32,060 nucleotides of DNA from Phallusia fumigata (lineage: Eukaryota; Chordata; Ascidiacea; Phlebobranchia; Ascidiidae), in assembly GCA_008931825.1 (NCBI GenBank), contig QXVZ01020552.1:1-32060 (forward strand), written 5' to 3'. Shown here in pieces: positions 23,292 to 32,060 of the stretch (its first letter is position 1; each line of letters opens with the position of its first letter). A program made the position numbers and the translations under genes. The notes under the pieces were generated by a model, which was not told the DNA's origin, made no database searches, and worked only from the letters and a program-made list of their open reading frames with translations.

Positions 23292-24853
23292 CGCTCGACC
23301 CATATACAGACTCGGTTATAAAAACATCTAACTGTGATACAGTTTATATTTAAATGTCTATTTAAATGTGGGACAGTTTTTTTTAAATCCAGGGGTTTAA
23401 ATCAAATATCTAACACGCGGTGGCACTGTGATTTTCCGAAATTTAGATAAATTTGAAATATCCCTCCAAATATTATGAAAAACTGAAAACAGCCAAAAAG
23501 TAGTTGTTGGGTTGAGTTTGGGTGAGAGTACGGTATGGTACGCAACAAAAATCATTAGTACAGTGTGCTACGGTACGTTCGAGTTTTTACATTTGGTGCG
23601 TTACGTCCTTCGCAACAAGGTACGTGGTTCGCAAGCCCGATATGTAACGTACTGCATATCTGTCAGGAAGGTTTGATGGGGCTATGTCTCCAATTTATTA
23701 AATTACACGCTACGGTAAGTTAGCCCTGTGAAAAATCTCTAAGTTGTACGTTCAAGTAAGTTACCTTTGAAAATGTGTAGTCCCTTAAATAGTCTTTGGC
23801 TGGCTGCACTATCAATCTACGTCAAGCGTTATAGGGGCTGATTTATCGGCGTCACCCGAATCTACAAATGAGATGAAAAAGCACTGCAAAGTACACATCT
23901 CATTGGGAATTCAGTGAGGCCTGTTTAGTTTTATCGTGTGCAGCAGTTCTATAGGCCTTTGTATTTTCTATTACATTTATTCGGTTTCATGTTATAAGCT
24001 AATAAGCTAACATTGTACCTTGAGATATGAGACGTTCTGTATGCTGGTACTCAAAATAAACGTGAAGTATTGAGGTCTGCATAAGGATGTTCGGTTTCAG
24101 CACAAGGGTTTTTATTAATGTCAAACCCGACTGGTCCTCTACTTCACAGAAAACTCGCTCAGCGAATAATCAGCCCTTTAGTGTGCCTGTCGTTGGGCAA
24201 GAACCAAGGAAACCAGATCCTGAGCGATCCGTGACATATCTTACTTATTCCGGCAGGCTCCAACACCGTAGAGGGTGCCGGTAGTCCCTGCACGTCATAG
24301 GCCTGTTTTACAGGGGCATATTAGGGTTGCAATTAACCCAATACCTAAAAAGAGCTTTTAATTAAAAAATGTATTGCGAAAATTTACGAACAATGCGTCA
24401 AACAGGCCATACTCTGTTACCGACACTCTTTTTGCTGTGTATGGAATGTCTGCCAGCGGCATACACTGGGATACATTTGAGGGAATCAAGACCTTAAAAC
24501 GTATTGATATTTGAAGTGTTTGCGTTGAACTCGTCTCTGATGTTTTATACCGGCAAACTTAACCGTTAAAAAAATTTCGTAAATGGAACCACTTGCTTTA
24601 CGTTTATTGTATATATACTGCATGTGGGTTATTTTCGAGTGTTGTTTTGTGATTGCAAGGACGTCGCAAGATAGCATCCTCCTTCGTGTAAAATTATGTA
24701 ATGTAAATTAGTTTTCAAGAGGTTGTAAGCGTTGTACAGTTACAATACAATACAATAGCCGTTTCCTGTTTCTGTGTTGTTGTTTAATAATATTGATTAC
24801 GTTTTTATGGGCAGAAAAGAAATTTAATACAATTGCGATAACCCATAATTTAT

Positions 24854-24988
24854 CAATAGGAAGATACAAGCCAGTACTTGTGTGTAAAACATATTCTACG
24901 TTTCGACAATCGCTGCTGTCATCATCCTGATGATCAAGTACTGGCTTGTATCTTCCTATTGAGAATATTTAAAACCGTGAATTGTGTA
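24854..24988. mobile_element. 135-bp insertion with 27-bp perfect inverted repeats
   Basis: Bases 24854-24880 and 24935-24961 are perfect inverted repeats (caataggaagatacaagcc… and its complement). The insertion is flanked by the 11-mer ccataatttat at 24843-24853 and 24989-24999. The second copy of the block (near 26788) has a single 11-mer and no insert, so the site is polymorphic. The centre, read on the - strand, has a small stem (gaca…tgtc) followed by gaaacg, recalling the hammerhead-ribozyme layout found in some retroelements, although the CUGANGA box is imperfect. No protein is encoded. Confidence 0.7.
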
Positions 24989-25541
24989 CCATAATTTATG
25001 TAACAGTAACTTTTCCCGCAAAATTTATTCGTTTAGGACAGGCGACCTTAAGTTAACGGTTTGCCATTGGTGGACTATTATTACCCTTAGTTCCTATTTT
25101 CAGACTCTTCCCATCGGTTATTTTTGTTGTGATAAACATTTAAACACAAATGCACCTACATGAAAATTAAAGATTTATTTTGTAGCAAAAGTTAGGAATG
25201 GCGTTTTGTCACATGATTCTACACAAGCGACGTACCAATTTTGTACAAACTAACCACCAGCAAACACCATATTTATTTTACTTGCGACAAACTGTAAACA
25301 ACAGTTACGCACCAACTTCGAAAAATCGCTCGTTTCCAAATTCCTTTTAATTGCAACAATATCCAAAAAACATTAAAACGAACACAAAAAAATATCGTGA
25401 TTAAAACGTGCAGTTGAAGGCAATCAAATGAAACGACAGAGGACTTAGTGAGAAACTGCGCAACAAAGCAGCATGAAAGGAAGAATACATGGTAAAATAA
25501 ATACATGTAGCAACTTTAATTACATAACAAAGGTCAGAGCC

Positions 25542-26323
25542 TTATGAGAACATCCCTCTTCGACCAACACCCTCAACAAACTTTTGGGCACCAGGAATCG
25601 ACTCACGTTCAAGAACATGCATTGCGTTTTCCAACTCATATTCCAAAGAGTCCTGATGAAAAAGAATCGTGCAAGTTACACCCATACATATAATAATTTG
25701 TAAAAACTGTTGTGTACAATTCAAAAACACAACAAACCCGAATGGACGCGGCGTCAAAAACAGAGTGATAAGCTGAATTACGGTCCGCACGAAGACATAA
25801 CTGCGGGAAGTTGGAAATCTCTTTGGCTAGTTTTACTGCCGTGGATAAAGCTGAAACAAAATAGACAAATAAAACGGGGTTGGAATTTCCATATGCTTTT
25901 GGCAAAACATCCGCTCAGGAAATAATAACACTCGATCGAGTTTCGCCAAACTGCATATCCCCTCATCGGCGAGAAGCACAATAGTTGACGTGCAATACAG
26001 TTATGTATTTCCTACATTACAAAGAAAATTTCCTAAAGTTGCACAACGTTTTAGCCAGCTGTGCATGGTTGGCGGCGGTATGTAAAAACTAAAGGCGCAA
26101 TATATGTAATAAACGATTAGTAATAGCCAGTACAGGCCGGCCATGCGACATTACTTGCCAACTACGGCACGAAACAGGAAAGTCACTTATAAGAATCACC
26201 TTCACCATCTTCAGTCACTCTGTTGGCAATTCCCATTTCCCGTGCTTCAGATGAACATAGCAACCGGCCAGTCAAGATCAAGTCAAGAGCGTTTGACAAG
26301 CCAATCAGGGCGGGGAGGCGAAC
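25542..26323 (-). CDS. Second copy of crotonase exons 5-7
   Basis: Exons 26323-26200, 25850-25738 and 25652-25542 repeat exons 5-7 of the gene at 27337-29936, offset by 1795 bp. The two protein readings are identical; the exon differences I see are silent. Frame and splice sites are intact. The copy has no exons 1-4 of its own and its exon 5 acceptor is cut by the N at 26330. It is best read as the other allele's 3' end; a real partial tandem duplication offering an alternative 3' end is less likely. Confidence 0.75.
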
Positions 26324-26330
26324 CTGTTGN

Positions 26331-28124
26331 AATGTATTGCGAAAATTTACGAACAATGCGCCAAACAGGCCATACTCTGTTACCGACACTCTTTTTGGTG
26401 TGTATGAAATGTGAGGGAATCAAGACTTTAAAACGTATTGATATTTGAAGTGTTTGCGTTGAACTCGTCTCTGATGTTTTATACCGGCAAACTTAACTGT
26501 TAAAACAAATTTCGTAAATGGAACTATCTTGCTTTACGTTTATTGTTTTTATACTGCATGTGGGTGATTTTCGAGTGTTGTTTTGTGATTGCAAGGACGT
26601 CGCAAGATAGCATCCTCCTTCGTGTAAAATTATGTAATGTAAATTAGATTTCAAGGGGTTGTATACGTTGTACAGTTACAGTACAATACAATAGCCGTTT
26701 CCTGTTTTAATTCTGTGTTGTTACAATGTTTTATATTATTGATTACGTTTTTATGGGCAGAAAAGAAATTTAATACAATTGCGATAACCCATAATTTATG
26801 TAAAAGTAACTTTTCCCGCAAAATTCGTTTAGGACAGGCTACCTTAAGTTTGCGGTTTGCCATTGGTGGACTATTATTACCCTTAGTTCCTATTTCCAGA
26901 CTCTTCCCATCGGTTATTTTTGTTGTGATAAACATTTTAACACAAATGCACCTTCATGAAAATTAAAGATTTATTTTGTAGCAAAAGTTAGGAATGGCGT
27001 TTTGTCACATGATTCTACACAAGCGTCGTACCAATTTTGTACAAACTAACCACCAGCAAACACCATATTTATTTTACTTGCGACAAACTGTAAACAACAG
27101 TTACGCACCAACTTCGAAACATCGCTCGTTTCCAAATTCCTTTTAATTGCAACAATATCCAAAAAACATTAAAACGAAAACAAAAAATATCGTGATTAAA
27201 ACGTGCAGTTGAAGGCATTCACATTAAACGACAGAGGACTTAGTGAGAAACTGCGCAACAAAGCAGCATGAAAGGAAGAATACATGGTAAAATAAATACA
27301 TGTAGCAACTTTAATTACATAACAAAGGTCAGACCCTTATGAGAACATTCCTCTTCGACCAACACCCTCAACAAACTTTTGGGCACCAGGAATCGACTCA
27401 CGTTCAAGAACATGCATTGCGTTTTCCAACTCATATTCCAAAGAGTCCTGATGAAAAAGAATCGTGCAAGTTACACCCATACATATAATAATTTGTAAAA
27501 ACTGTTGTGTACAATTCAAAAACACAACAAACCCGAATGGACGCGGCGTCAAAAACAGAGTGATAAGCTGAATTACGGTCCGCACGAAGACATAACTGCG
27601 GGAAGTTGGAAATCTCTTTGGCTAGTTTTACTGCCGTGGATAAAGCTGAAACAAAATAGACAAATAAAACGGGGTTGGAATTTCCATATGCTTTTGGCAA
27701 AACATCCGCTCAGGAAATAATAACACTCGATCGAGTTTCGCCAAACTGCATATCCCCTCATCGGCGAGAAGCACAATAGTTGACGTGCAATACAGTTATG
27801 TATTTCCTACATTACAAAGAAAATTTCCTAAAGTTGCACAACGTTTTAGCCAGCTGTGCATGGTTGGCGGCGGTATGTAAAAACTAAAGGCGCAATATAT
27901 GTAATAAACGATTAGTAATAGCCAGTACAGGCCGGCCATGCGACATTACTTGCCAACTACGGCACGAAACAGGAAAGTCACTTATAAGAATCACCTTCAC
28001 CATCTTCAGTCACTCTGTTGGCAATTCCCATTTCCCGTGCTTCAGATGAACATAGCAACCGGCCAGTCAAGATCAAGTCAAGAGCGTTTGACAAGCCAAT
28101 CAAGGCGGGGAGGCGAACCTGTTG
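26331..28124 (-). repeat. Second copy of the crotonase 3' block
   Basis: This copy is continuous with exon 4 and the rest of the gene, so it is the one used in the gene model. It starts immediately after the N at 26330. It lacks the 135-bp insertion seen in the first copy. Confidence 0.85.
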
Positions 28125-29936
28125 CAAGTAATGTATAATACATGCTTCTTGGTTTACTCACTGTTAGACAGGTTTACTCACTGTTCCACCATCAATGAGA
28201 GGCACCCCAAATCGCCTGTTCAGTATACCAACTTGTGTTGATCGCTCAAACACCCGTAGGTCACATAGAAGGGCTAGTTCAAGTCCGCCAGCCACTGCAT
28301 ATCCATTTACTGCTGCTATGACAGGTTTGCAAATGTGTAAATGCGTTGGACCCTACAATAAATAGAAAATAAGGAACGGTCAACATTCTTTAAAGCAAGG
28401 CTACAAAAGGGGTTGGGGAACACAACATTTTGTTTAGGTTGCTAAAACAATCTGATCATTTCTTGGCAACATACCTTTTTAAGCTACATGGCTAAGAATA
28501 GGAAGGGGGTTTGGTTTCTTAATTTGCCCAACCATCAAACATTTCATGGGAATTTTTGTTGTTTTTTACAATGATGGTAAACTATATTTTTAAAACATGT
28601 CTTAAACTGACAAAGGCATGCTGAATTGTTCATGGTTATGTTTGAAAAATGAATCCGATTTTAATCACTGCACAAATGAATGCACAGCATTTTACAGAGG
28701 TTTGCTTTTATTTTAGTCAACACACCAGAACAACTGCAACAAAGTCTCGCAGCTATGTGTCTTACTTCTGAAGGAAAAAAAATTAGTATGTTTACTAAAG
28801 ATCCAGTTTGCCAAGTAATAAATGAAACTAATATTCATGTTTTTACCACAGACTTTAGCATAAAAAAGTCTGTACAAACCACACAACAAAACTTTTCGGC
28901 TTGATAACCAACTCTTGATACCTAACATGCAAACATGCCTGTGTCAAATAAATGTTTTCTGGCGACAAATGATTGAACAGAAGGTAAACACTATTTTCAC
29001 ACAACCTTACCTCTAAAGACAGCTGAATTTTTTGATAAAGCTGTACATATTAGCATAAACTTTGCAATTTACAGAATGTATAGGTTAACAAAAAGTTTTT
29101 TTGCAGAAGTTCACATAAAACAGTTTGTAAAAGATAGGCTCAAGGATTGAGACAAGAACATGACACCTTTTCGAAAGTTCAGGTATTTTGATGCTAATTT
29201 TACGTTCCAATGATAAAAACATCAAATTTACCATTGCTCCATGAATGCTCATGTGTTTTTTTGTTTCATCACTTAAAATTGTCTTACTCGTTGCAAGCTC
29301 CTTCAAGTCATAACCAGCACAAAAGTGTTCACCTAACATACAAATTAATTTAAAAGCTATGTTTGCTTAATATTTTTTGAACAAATTACCAATTCCATGT
29401 AGCACAGCAACATTGCTTTGTTCATCATTTTCAAATGCTCTAAAAGCAACCGTTAACTGACGAGCCATATCTTGATTAACAGCATTTCTTGAATTTGGCC
29501 GATTGAGACCAATTAATGTTATTTTCTCCCGCTTGTCAATGGTCACTGGATCAACAGCTGGTTCTGCTGTAAAATAAATAAGAAGTATTTACTTGAACAC
29601 TCTGGTCAAAAAGATTTGCAACAATCAATACATGTCAAAAAGCTGCCAACAAAACTTTTCAAAATACAAGTCATACAACACAAATGTTTTTTAAAACAGT
29701 GTATAAGTTTAATGTTGTTTCGTTTGGAATAAAAAGCAATAAATTAAAATGTAAACAAAAAATACAAGAAATGCAATAAAGCTATACATATATCACTTAC
29801 CTGATTCCGATTCCATTGAAATGTGCCTTTCATTAAAATTAAAAGAACGTTTTGGAAAACTGCTAAAACCAACGATTCGCGTCTTGCAACTTGTCAACCA
29901 CTTTCCTAACAATGTACGAACTATAAGCGAATCCAT
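27337..29936 (-). CDS. Enoyl-CoA hydratase/isomerase (crotonase) family protein
   Basis: Acyl-CoA-processing enzyme of the crotonase fold, 310 residues in 7 exons: 29936-29801, 29566-29390, 29332-29232, 28352-28182, 28118-27995, 27645-27533, 27447-27337; all phases agree. The N-terminus (MDSLIVRTLLGKWLTSCKTR) is basic, hydroxylated and free of acidic residues until about residue 36, a likely mitochondrial presequence. Oxyanion-hole segments are EHFCAGYDLKEL (106-117) and VNGYAVAGGLELALLCD (153-169) with Glu163 at the Glu144 position of rat crotonase. The second catalytic Glu (Glu164 in rat) is not kept: that segment reads VGILNRRFGVPLIDGGTVRL. This layout matches bacterial-type EchA/CaiD-like enzymes, so the exact reaction is open. 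The ATG at 29936 is chosen because the frame above it has no ATG. An A/T-rich 3' end has AATAAA on this strand near 27073 and 26975. Confidence 0.88.
28717..28904 (+). CDS. Possible nested terminal exon or retrocopy fragment, unidentified
   Basis: After a good acceptor (gcttttattttag) an open frame of 62 codons reads NTPEQLQQSLAAMCLTSEGK…DPVCQVINETNIHVFTTDFS and ends in TGA at 28902-28904. AATAAA follows at 28947-28952 with a T/G-rich run after it. The composition looks like real protein and not like intron text. I do not recognise the family, and no upstream + strand exon of matching phase was found in the intron. It could be the last exon of a nested gene, a fragment moved with its intron boundary, or chance. 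Confidence 0.35.
28947..28952 (+). terminator. Possible polyadenylation signal for the nested + strand exon
   Basis: AATAAA lies 43 nt after the TGA of the frame at 28717-28904 and is followed by tgttttctgg. It only has meaning if that exon is real; AATAAA is common by chance in AT-rich DNA. Confidence 0.3.
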
Positions 29937-30600
29937 GTTTGAAAAACCAACTGACCGAAATTTGCAGTAGCACAGCTCTGTTGATAACTTATTTACCACC
30001 AAAAAAACACATCAAATGCCCGGGTACGACAGAAAAAATAACAACAACCAAGGAAAACAATGGGGGAATTTACCCAAATGAAGAGTAGCAACCTTGCAAA
30101 AAAACCGGATAGCTTTGATTAAAACAACAAAACTAGAAGGAAATTGACATTTAACTGCGACGAATAATTTTTGTGCTGCCTTTTACGTGTTTTTTCGTCA
30201 GAAAGGTATTTTTGAAAAAACTTGTTCGGTCCGCAATCCGCATGTCTGGTGGGTTGCAAACTTGCAACCCAAGCAGCTTTTTATTGAAAAGTGCAATAGT
30301 AGTAGTTTTGGCCAACGATTCACTTGGGTCAAAGAGTATTTTTTACAAACTCTTTACTGGGGTACAGTTTCGAATGAACCGATTGTACTATTCGCATGAA
30401 AAAAAATCCAGGGGAAGCGATTTCAAAAATAAACTGGGAACCATATGATATCTGTGGAACTGATCTCAAAAAAACATGTGCCACTAAAACTAACAAACTA
30501 GTACTTTGCCGCTGTCGCATGTGTCTTAATTGTCATACGGTTCAGTGGAACCATACACATTTCAGCTCGCAAATACCCTACATCAAGACATGGGTTTAGC
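29937..30600. other. Region upstream of the crotonase gene
   Basis: The stretch should contain the crotonase promoter and leader. A perfect 9-bp inverted repeat, gggttgcaa-ac-ttgcaaccc, is at about 30250-30269. The small frames at 30173-30448 and 30396-30599 have no recognised domain. No clear core promoter element was seen. Confidence 0.45.
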
Positions 30601-30737
30601 CAAGGGGTTGGGAACCGATGGAGGCCAAAAGTGCTACACTGCTTGAATACCTCAACTGTATTTAAAGTAGAGATCCCTCCCCTGAACTCACACAATTCCT
30701 CCCTGGGGAGGAATTATTCCCCGGTTAGGGACCACTG
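30601..30737. mobile_element. Short hAT-like element, 137 bp, degraded
   Basis: It begins caaggggttgggaaccg and ends cggttagggaccactg, which resemble hAT terminal repeats in inverted orientation. The flanks ggtttagc and ggttagat are only partly alike, so the target duplication is uncertain. A small hairpin (cctccctggggagg) lies near its right end. Confidence 0.5.
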
Positions 30738-30822
30738 GGTTAGATGGAATATGAACCTCTTGTTCTAGTTCAATGCAACTTCAGTGAACAGTGGTTGCAG
30801 TCGCGGTTGTCACTTACTAAGT

Positions 30823-31481
30823 CAGTTCTTAACCTGGGTTCGATGGCGCCGTTTAGGGGTTCAACAGGGGACCTCTAAATTACAAAAAATAACAAACTTT
30901 TTTTATGTTTTTCTTGCAATAAGTCGAAAAAAATCATGAATATAACCACACGAAATATAACTAGTATGCAACGTTTTGAGTATAAGCAGGAAGGTACGGT
31001 TTGTACAGTACGCAACAAACATCTTTAAAAATGGTACGCCCTTCGCAACGATGTAGGCTACGTGGTATGCACAGCTTAACACGTATCGTACCACACTGCC
31101 ATCGTGGGTCAATAAAATATCGTGAAAAAGTGCGGTACGTTCAAGTTTGCAACATTTGGTACGGCATGCGCGTCGAAACGAGCTACGTGACAAGGTTGTA
31201 TCCACCAGATTATTACATTATTGTGATGCAACAATGACCATTATACACAAATTTTGTAACAATGAACTATTTCATGTCGACATAATAAAAGAACGAAAAT
31301 ACACATTAAACTCACGTAACGTCATAAAACTTAAACTGTGTTTGGTTGATTTCGTTTTAGTTCCTACTCCGTTTCGTTTCATTGAAATTCGTGCTCTTTT
31401 TGTGGTATTATTGTGTAACTTATTGGGATTCGACGAAAGGTTCTAGGGGTTCGGCGCGATAAAAAAGGTTAAGAACCATTG
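30823..31481. mobile_element. hAT-like non-autonomous element, 659 bp
   Basis: It starts cagttcttaacctgggttcg and ends aaaggttaagaaccattg, inverted ends sharing ggttcttaacc-type text. It is flanked by an exact 8-bp duplication, tactaagt, at 30815-30822 and 31482-31489. The interior is unusually rich in gtacg and cgcaac motifs, related to 23530-23660. Frames at 30903-31205 (-), 31001-31237 and 31147-31446 (+) lie wholly inside and show no transposase motif. Confidence 0.82.
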
Positions 31482-31489
31482 TACTAAGT

Positions 31490-32060
31490 AAACATGGTAC
31501 CCTTGTGTCTCCCTTTAGCGGTTAAACCTACAAACAATCTCTGATTGGCATGAAATTGTAATATTCAAACAGAAGGTCATGAAAAATAGTAACAGTCATT
31601 AGTAATTAATGTAGAAATAGGCTAACAACGTAAAAACTGATTGCGTAAATAAATCGCCTATATTCTAACTGATTCTAAAGTTTATTGCTTGACTGGTATC
31701 TACGCGCTTATATGCTATAGTACAGGCAATCCCTTAGACTTCAATTGAAATGTCTTTATTTGACGAGGCTGTTTGGGGTTGACGCTGTTGCGCTACCACG
31801 TGGGGCAACCGGAAACAAACGACCTGGTTTACTAACCGATCTTATTTTCACTTTTGGATGCAGTGAGTGATTTTAAAATAGTACATTTTTACTTCTTATA
31901 CGTCAGTTAAGTGCAACAATAGAAACAGTTTAGCAAAGATAAAATTAAATTGCAATTGGCGGATGTCCATATTTTTTTAGTTACGAAACAGTGAGCAAGA
32001 GCTTGCTGGTTTGTCTTCGCCCACAAATAATTTTGGTTCAATGAGATGACGCCTTTCACG
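31490..32060. other. Right edge, no gene assigned
   Basis: No feature is supported. A short frame from the ATG at 31750 (MSLFDEAVWG then stop) and a pyrimidine tract plus AG before 31990 hint that a + strand gene may begin here and continue beyond the window, but the phases do not give a convincing join. Confidence 0.4.

Larger units (their letters stand above)
22259..24367. other. Intergenic region upstream of the phosphatase
   Basis: No gene is recognised. The stretch contains a tRNA-like A-box motif at 23029, a 225-bp insertion flanked by 20-bp direct repeats (23067-23291), and a 'tacggtacg'-rich segment at about 23530-23660 that resembles the interior of the hAT element at 30823. GC content is higher than in the surrounding introns from about 22800 to 23050. 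The frame at 24087-24284 has no recognised domain. Any promoter for the phosphatase gene should lie here but shows no clear motif. Confidence 0.5.
24368..26329 (-). repeat. First copy of a 1.8-2.0 kb block carrying the crotonase 3' exons
   Basis: The block matches 26331-28124 almost base for base. Differences are a 135-bp insertion plus its target duplication at 24854-24999, about 30 bp near 24450 missing from the other copy, and scattered substitutions. This copy ends at the N at 26330 within the sequence gaacctgttg, which in the other copy continues into an intron. The other copy starts right after the N at a point that in this copy is interior. Two contigs that overlap but were not merged give exactly this pattern. 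Confidence 0.85.
28353..29231 (-). other. Crotonase intron between exons 3 and 4
   Basis: This 879-nt intron is the gene's longest. It contains, on the opposite strand, a candidate terminal exon with its own polyadenylation signal (28717-28952). The remainder is AT-rich without recognised repeats. The frame at 29085-29339 on the - strand is exon 3 read through into this intron. Confidence 0.6.

Noticed and set aside
25273-25506. Membrane-like - strand frame downstream of the crotonase copy
   Set aside because: It lies in the expected 3' UTR and is AT-rich sequence read as hydrophobic residues.
30250-30269. Inverted repeat gggttgcaaacttgcaaccc as a terminator or operator
   Set aside because: Isolated 9-bp palindrome in eukaryotic intergenic DNA with no context to support a function.
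30903-31446. Three 78-100 residue frames as a transposase
   Set aside because: They overlap on both strands inside a short hAT element and show no catalytic or dimerisation motif.
31750-31782. Possible first exon (MSLFDEAVWG) of a + strand gene at the right edge
   Set aside because: A stop follows at once, no good donor is present, and no in-phase join with the later AG sites was found.

Overview
The window looks like nuclear DNA of a sea squirt, genus Ciona. It is AT-rich, with many very short GT-AG introns (57-160 nt among longer ones) and abundant small dispersed repeats. At 15848 it carries a perfect copy of the 16-nt Ciona trans-splicing leader followed by an SL-RNA-like stem-loop. Three host genes can be read exon by exon.

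Left half, + strand: a thymine-DNA glycosylase (TDG) gene, 4122-15315, with ten coding exons and a predicted 569-residue protein. It has an AT-hook N-terminus, the catalytic IGINPG motif, the conserved [13 protein letters not shown] segment and a conserved VKEE SUMO site. Its fourth exon exists in two versions (10989-11121 and 12075-12207) of identical length (133 nt) and identical phase, only 44% alike in protein. They look like mutually exclusive alternatives and differ at the residue equivalent to human Asn191. This is the most striking find here. A second copy of the end of exon 1 plus the start of intron 1 fills the left edge of the window.

Middle, - strand: a receptor-type protein tyrosine phosphatase, 17506-22192, 15 coding exons and 718 residues, ending tail to tail with TDG. 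Its phosphatase domains resemble the PTPRG/PTPRZ group, but its ectodomain is only a small Cys-rich module and one sushi (CCP) domain. The second phosphatase domain stops half way, with a polyadenylation signal 32 nt after the stop. An orphan SL-RNA-like copy lies in the repeat-rich interval between the two genes.

Right part, - strand: a crotonase-family (enoyl-CoA hydratase-like) gene, 27337-29936, 7 exons and 310 residues, probably mitochondrial. Its last three exons occur again at 25542-26323. The geometry around the single N at 26330 is that of two overlapping, unmerged allelic contigs rather than a real tandem duplication. A short + strand candidate terminal exon sits inside one of its introns.

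Mobile DNA: several short hAT-type elements with inverted ends and 8-bp target duplications (9415, 12903, 20053, 30823, perhaps 30601), a 135-bp insertion with near-perfect inverted repeats and an 11-bp duplication (24854), a possible target-primed insertion (23067), and three local repeat families called here A, B and C. Single N bases at 2292, 7896, 11232 and 26330 look like contig joins and explain several apparent duplications. All exon models rest on reading frames, splice consensus, phase agreement and remembered family alignments; no search was run.
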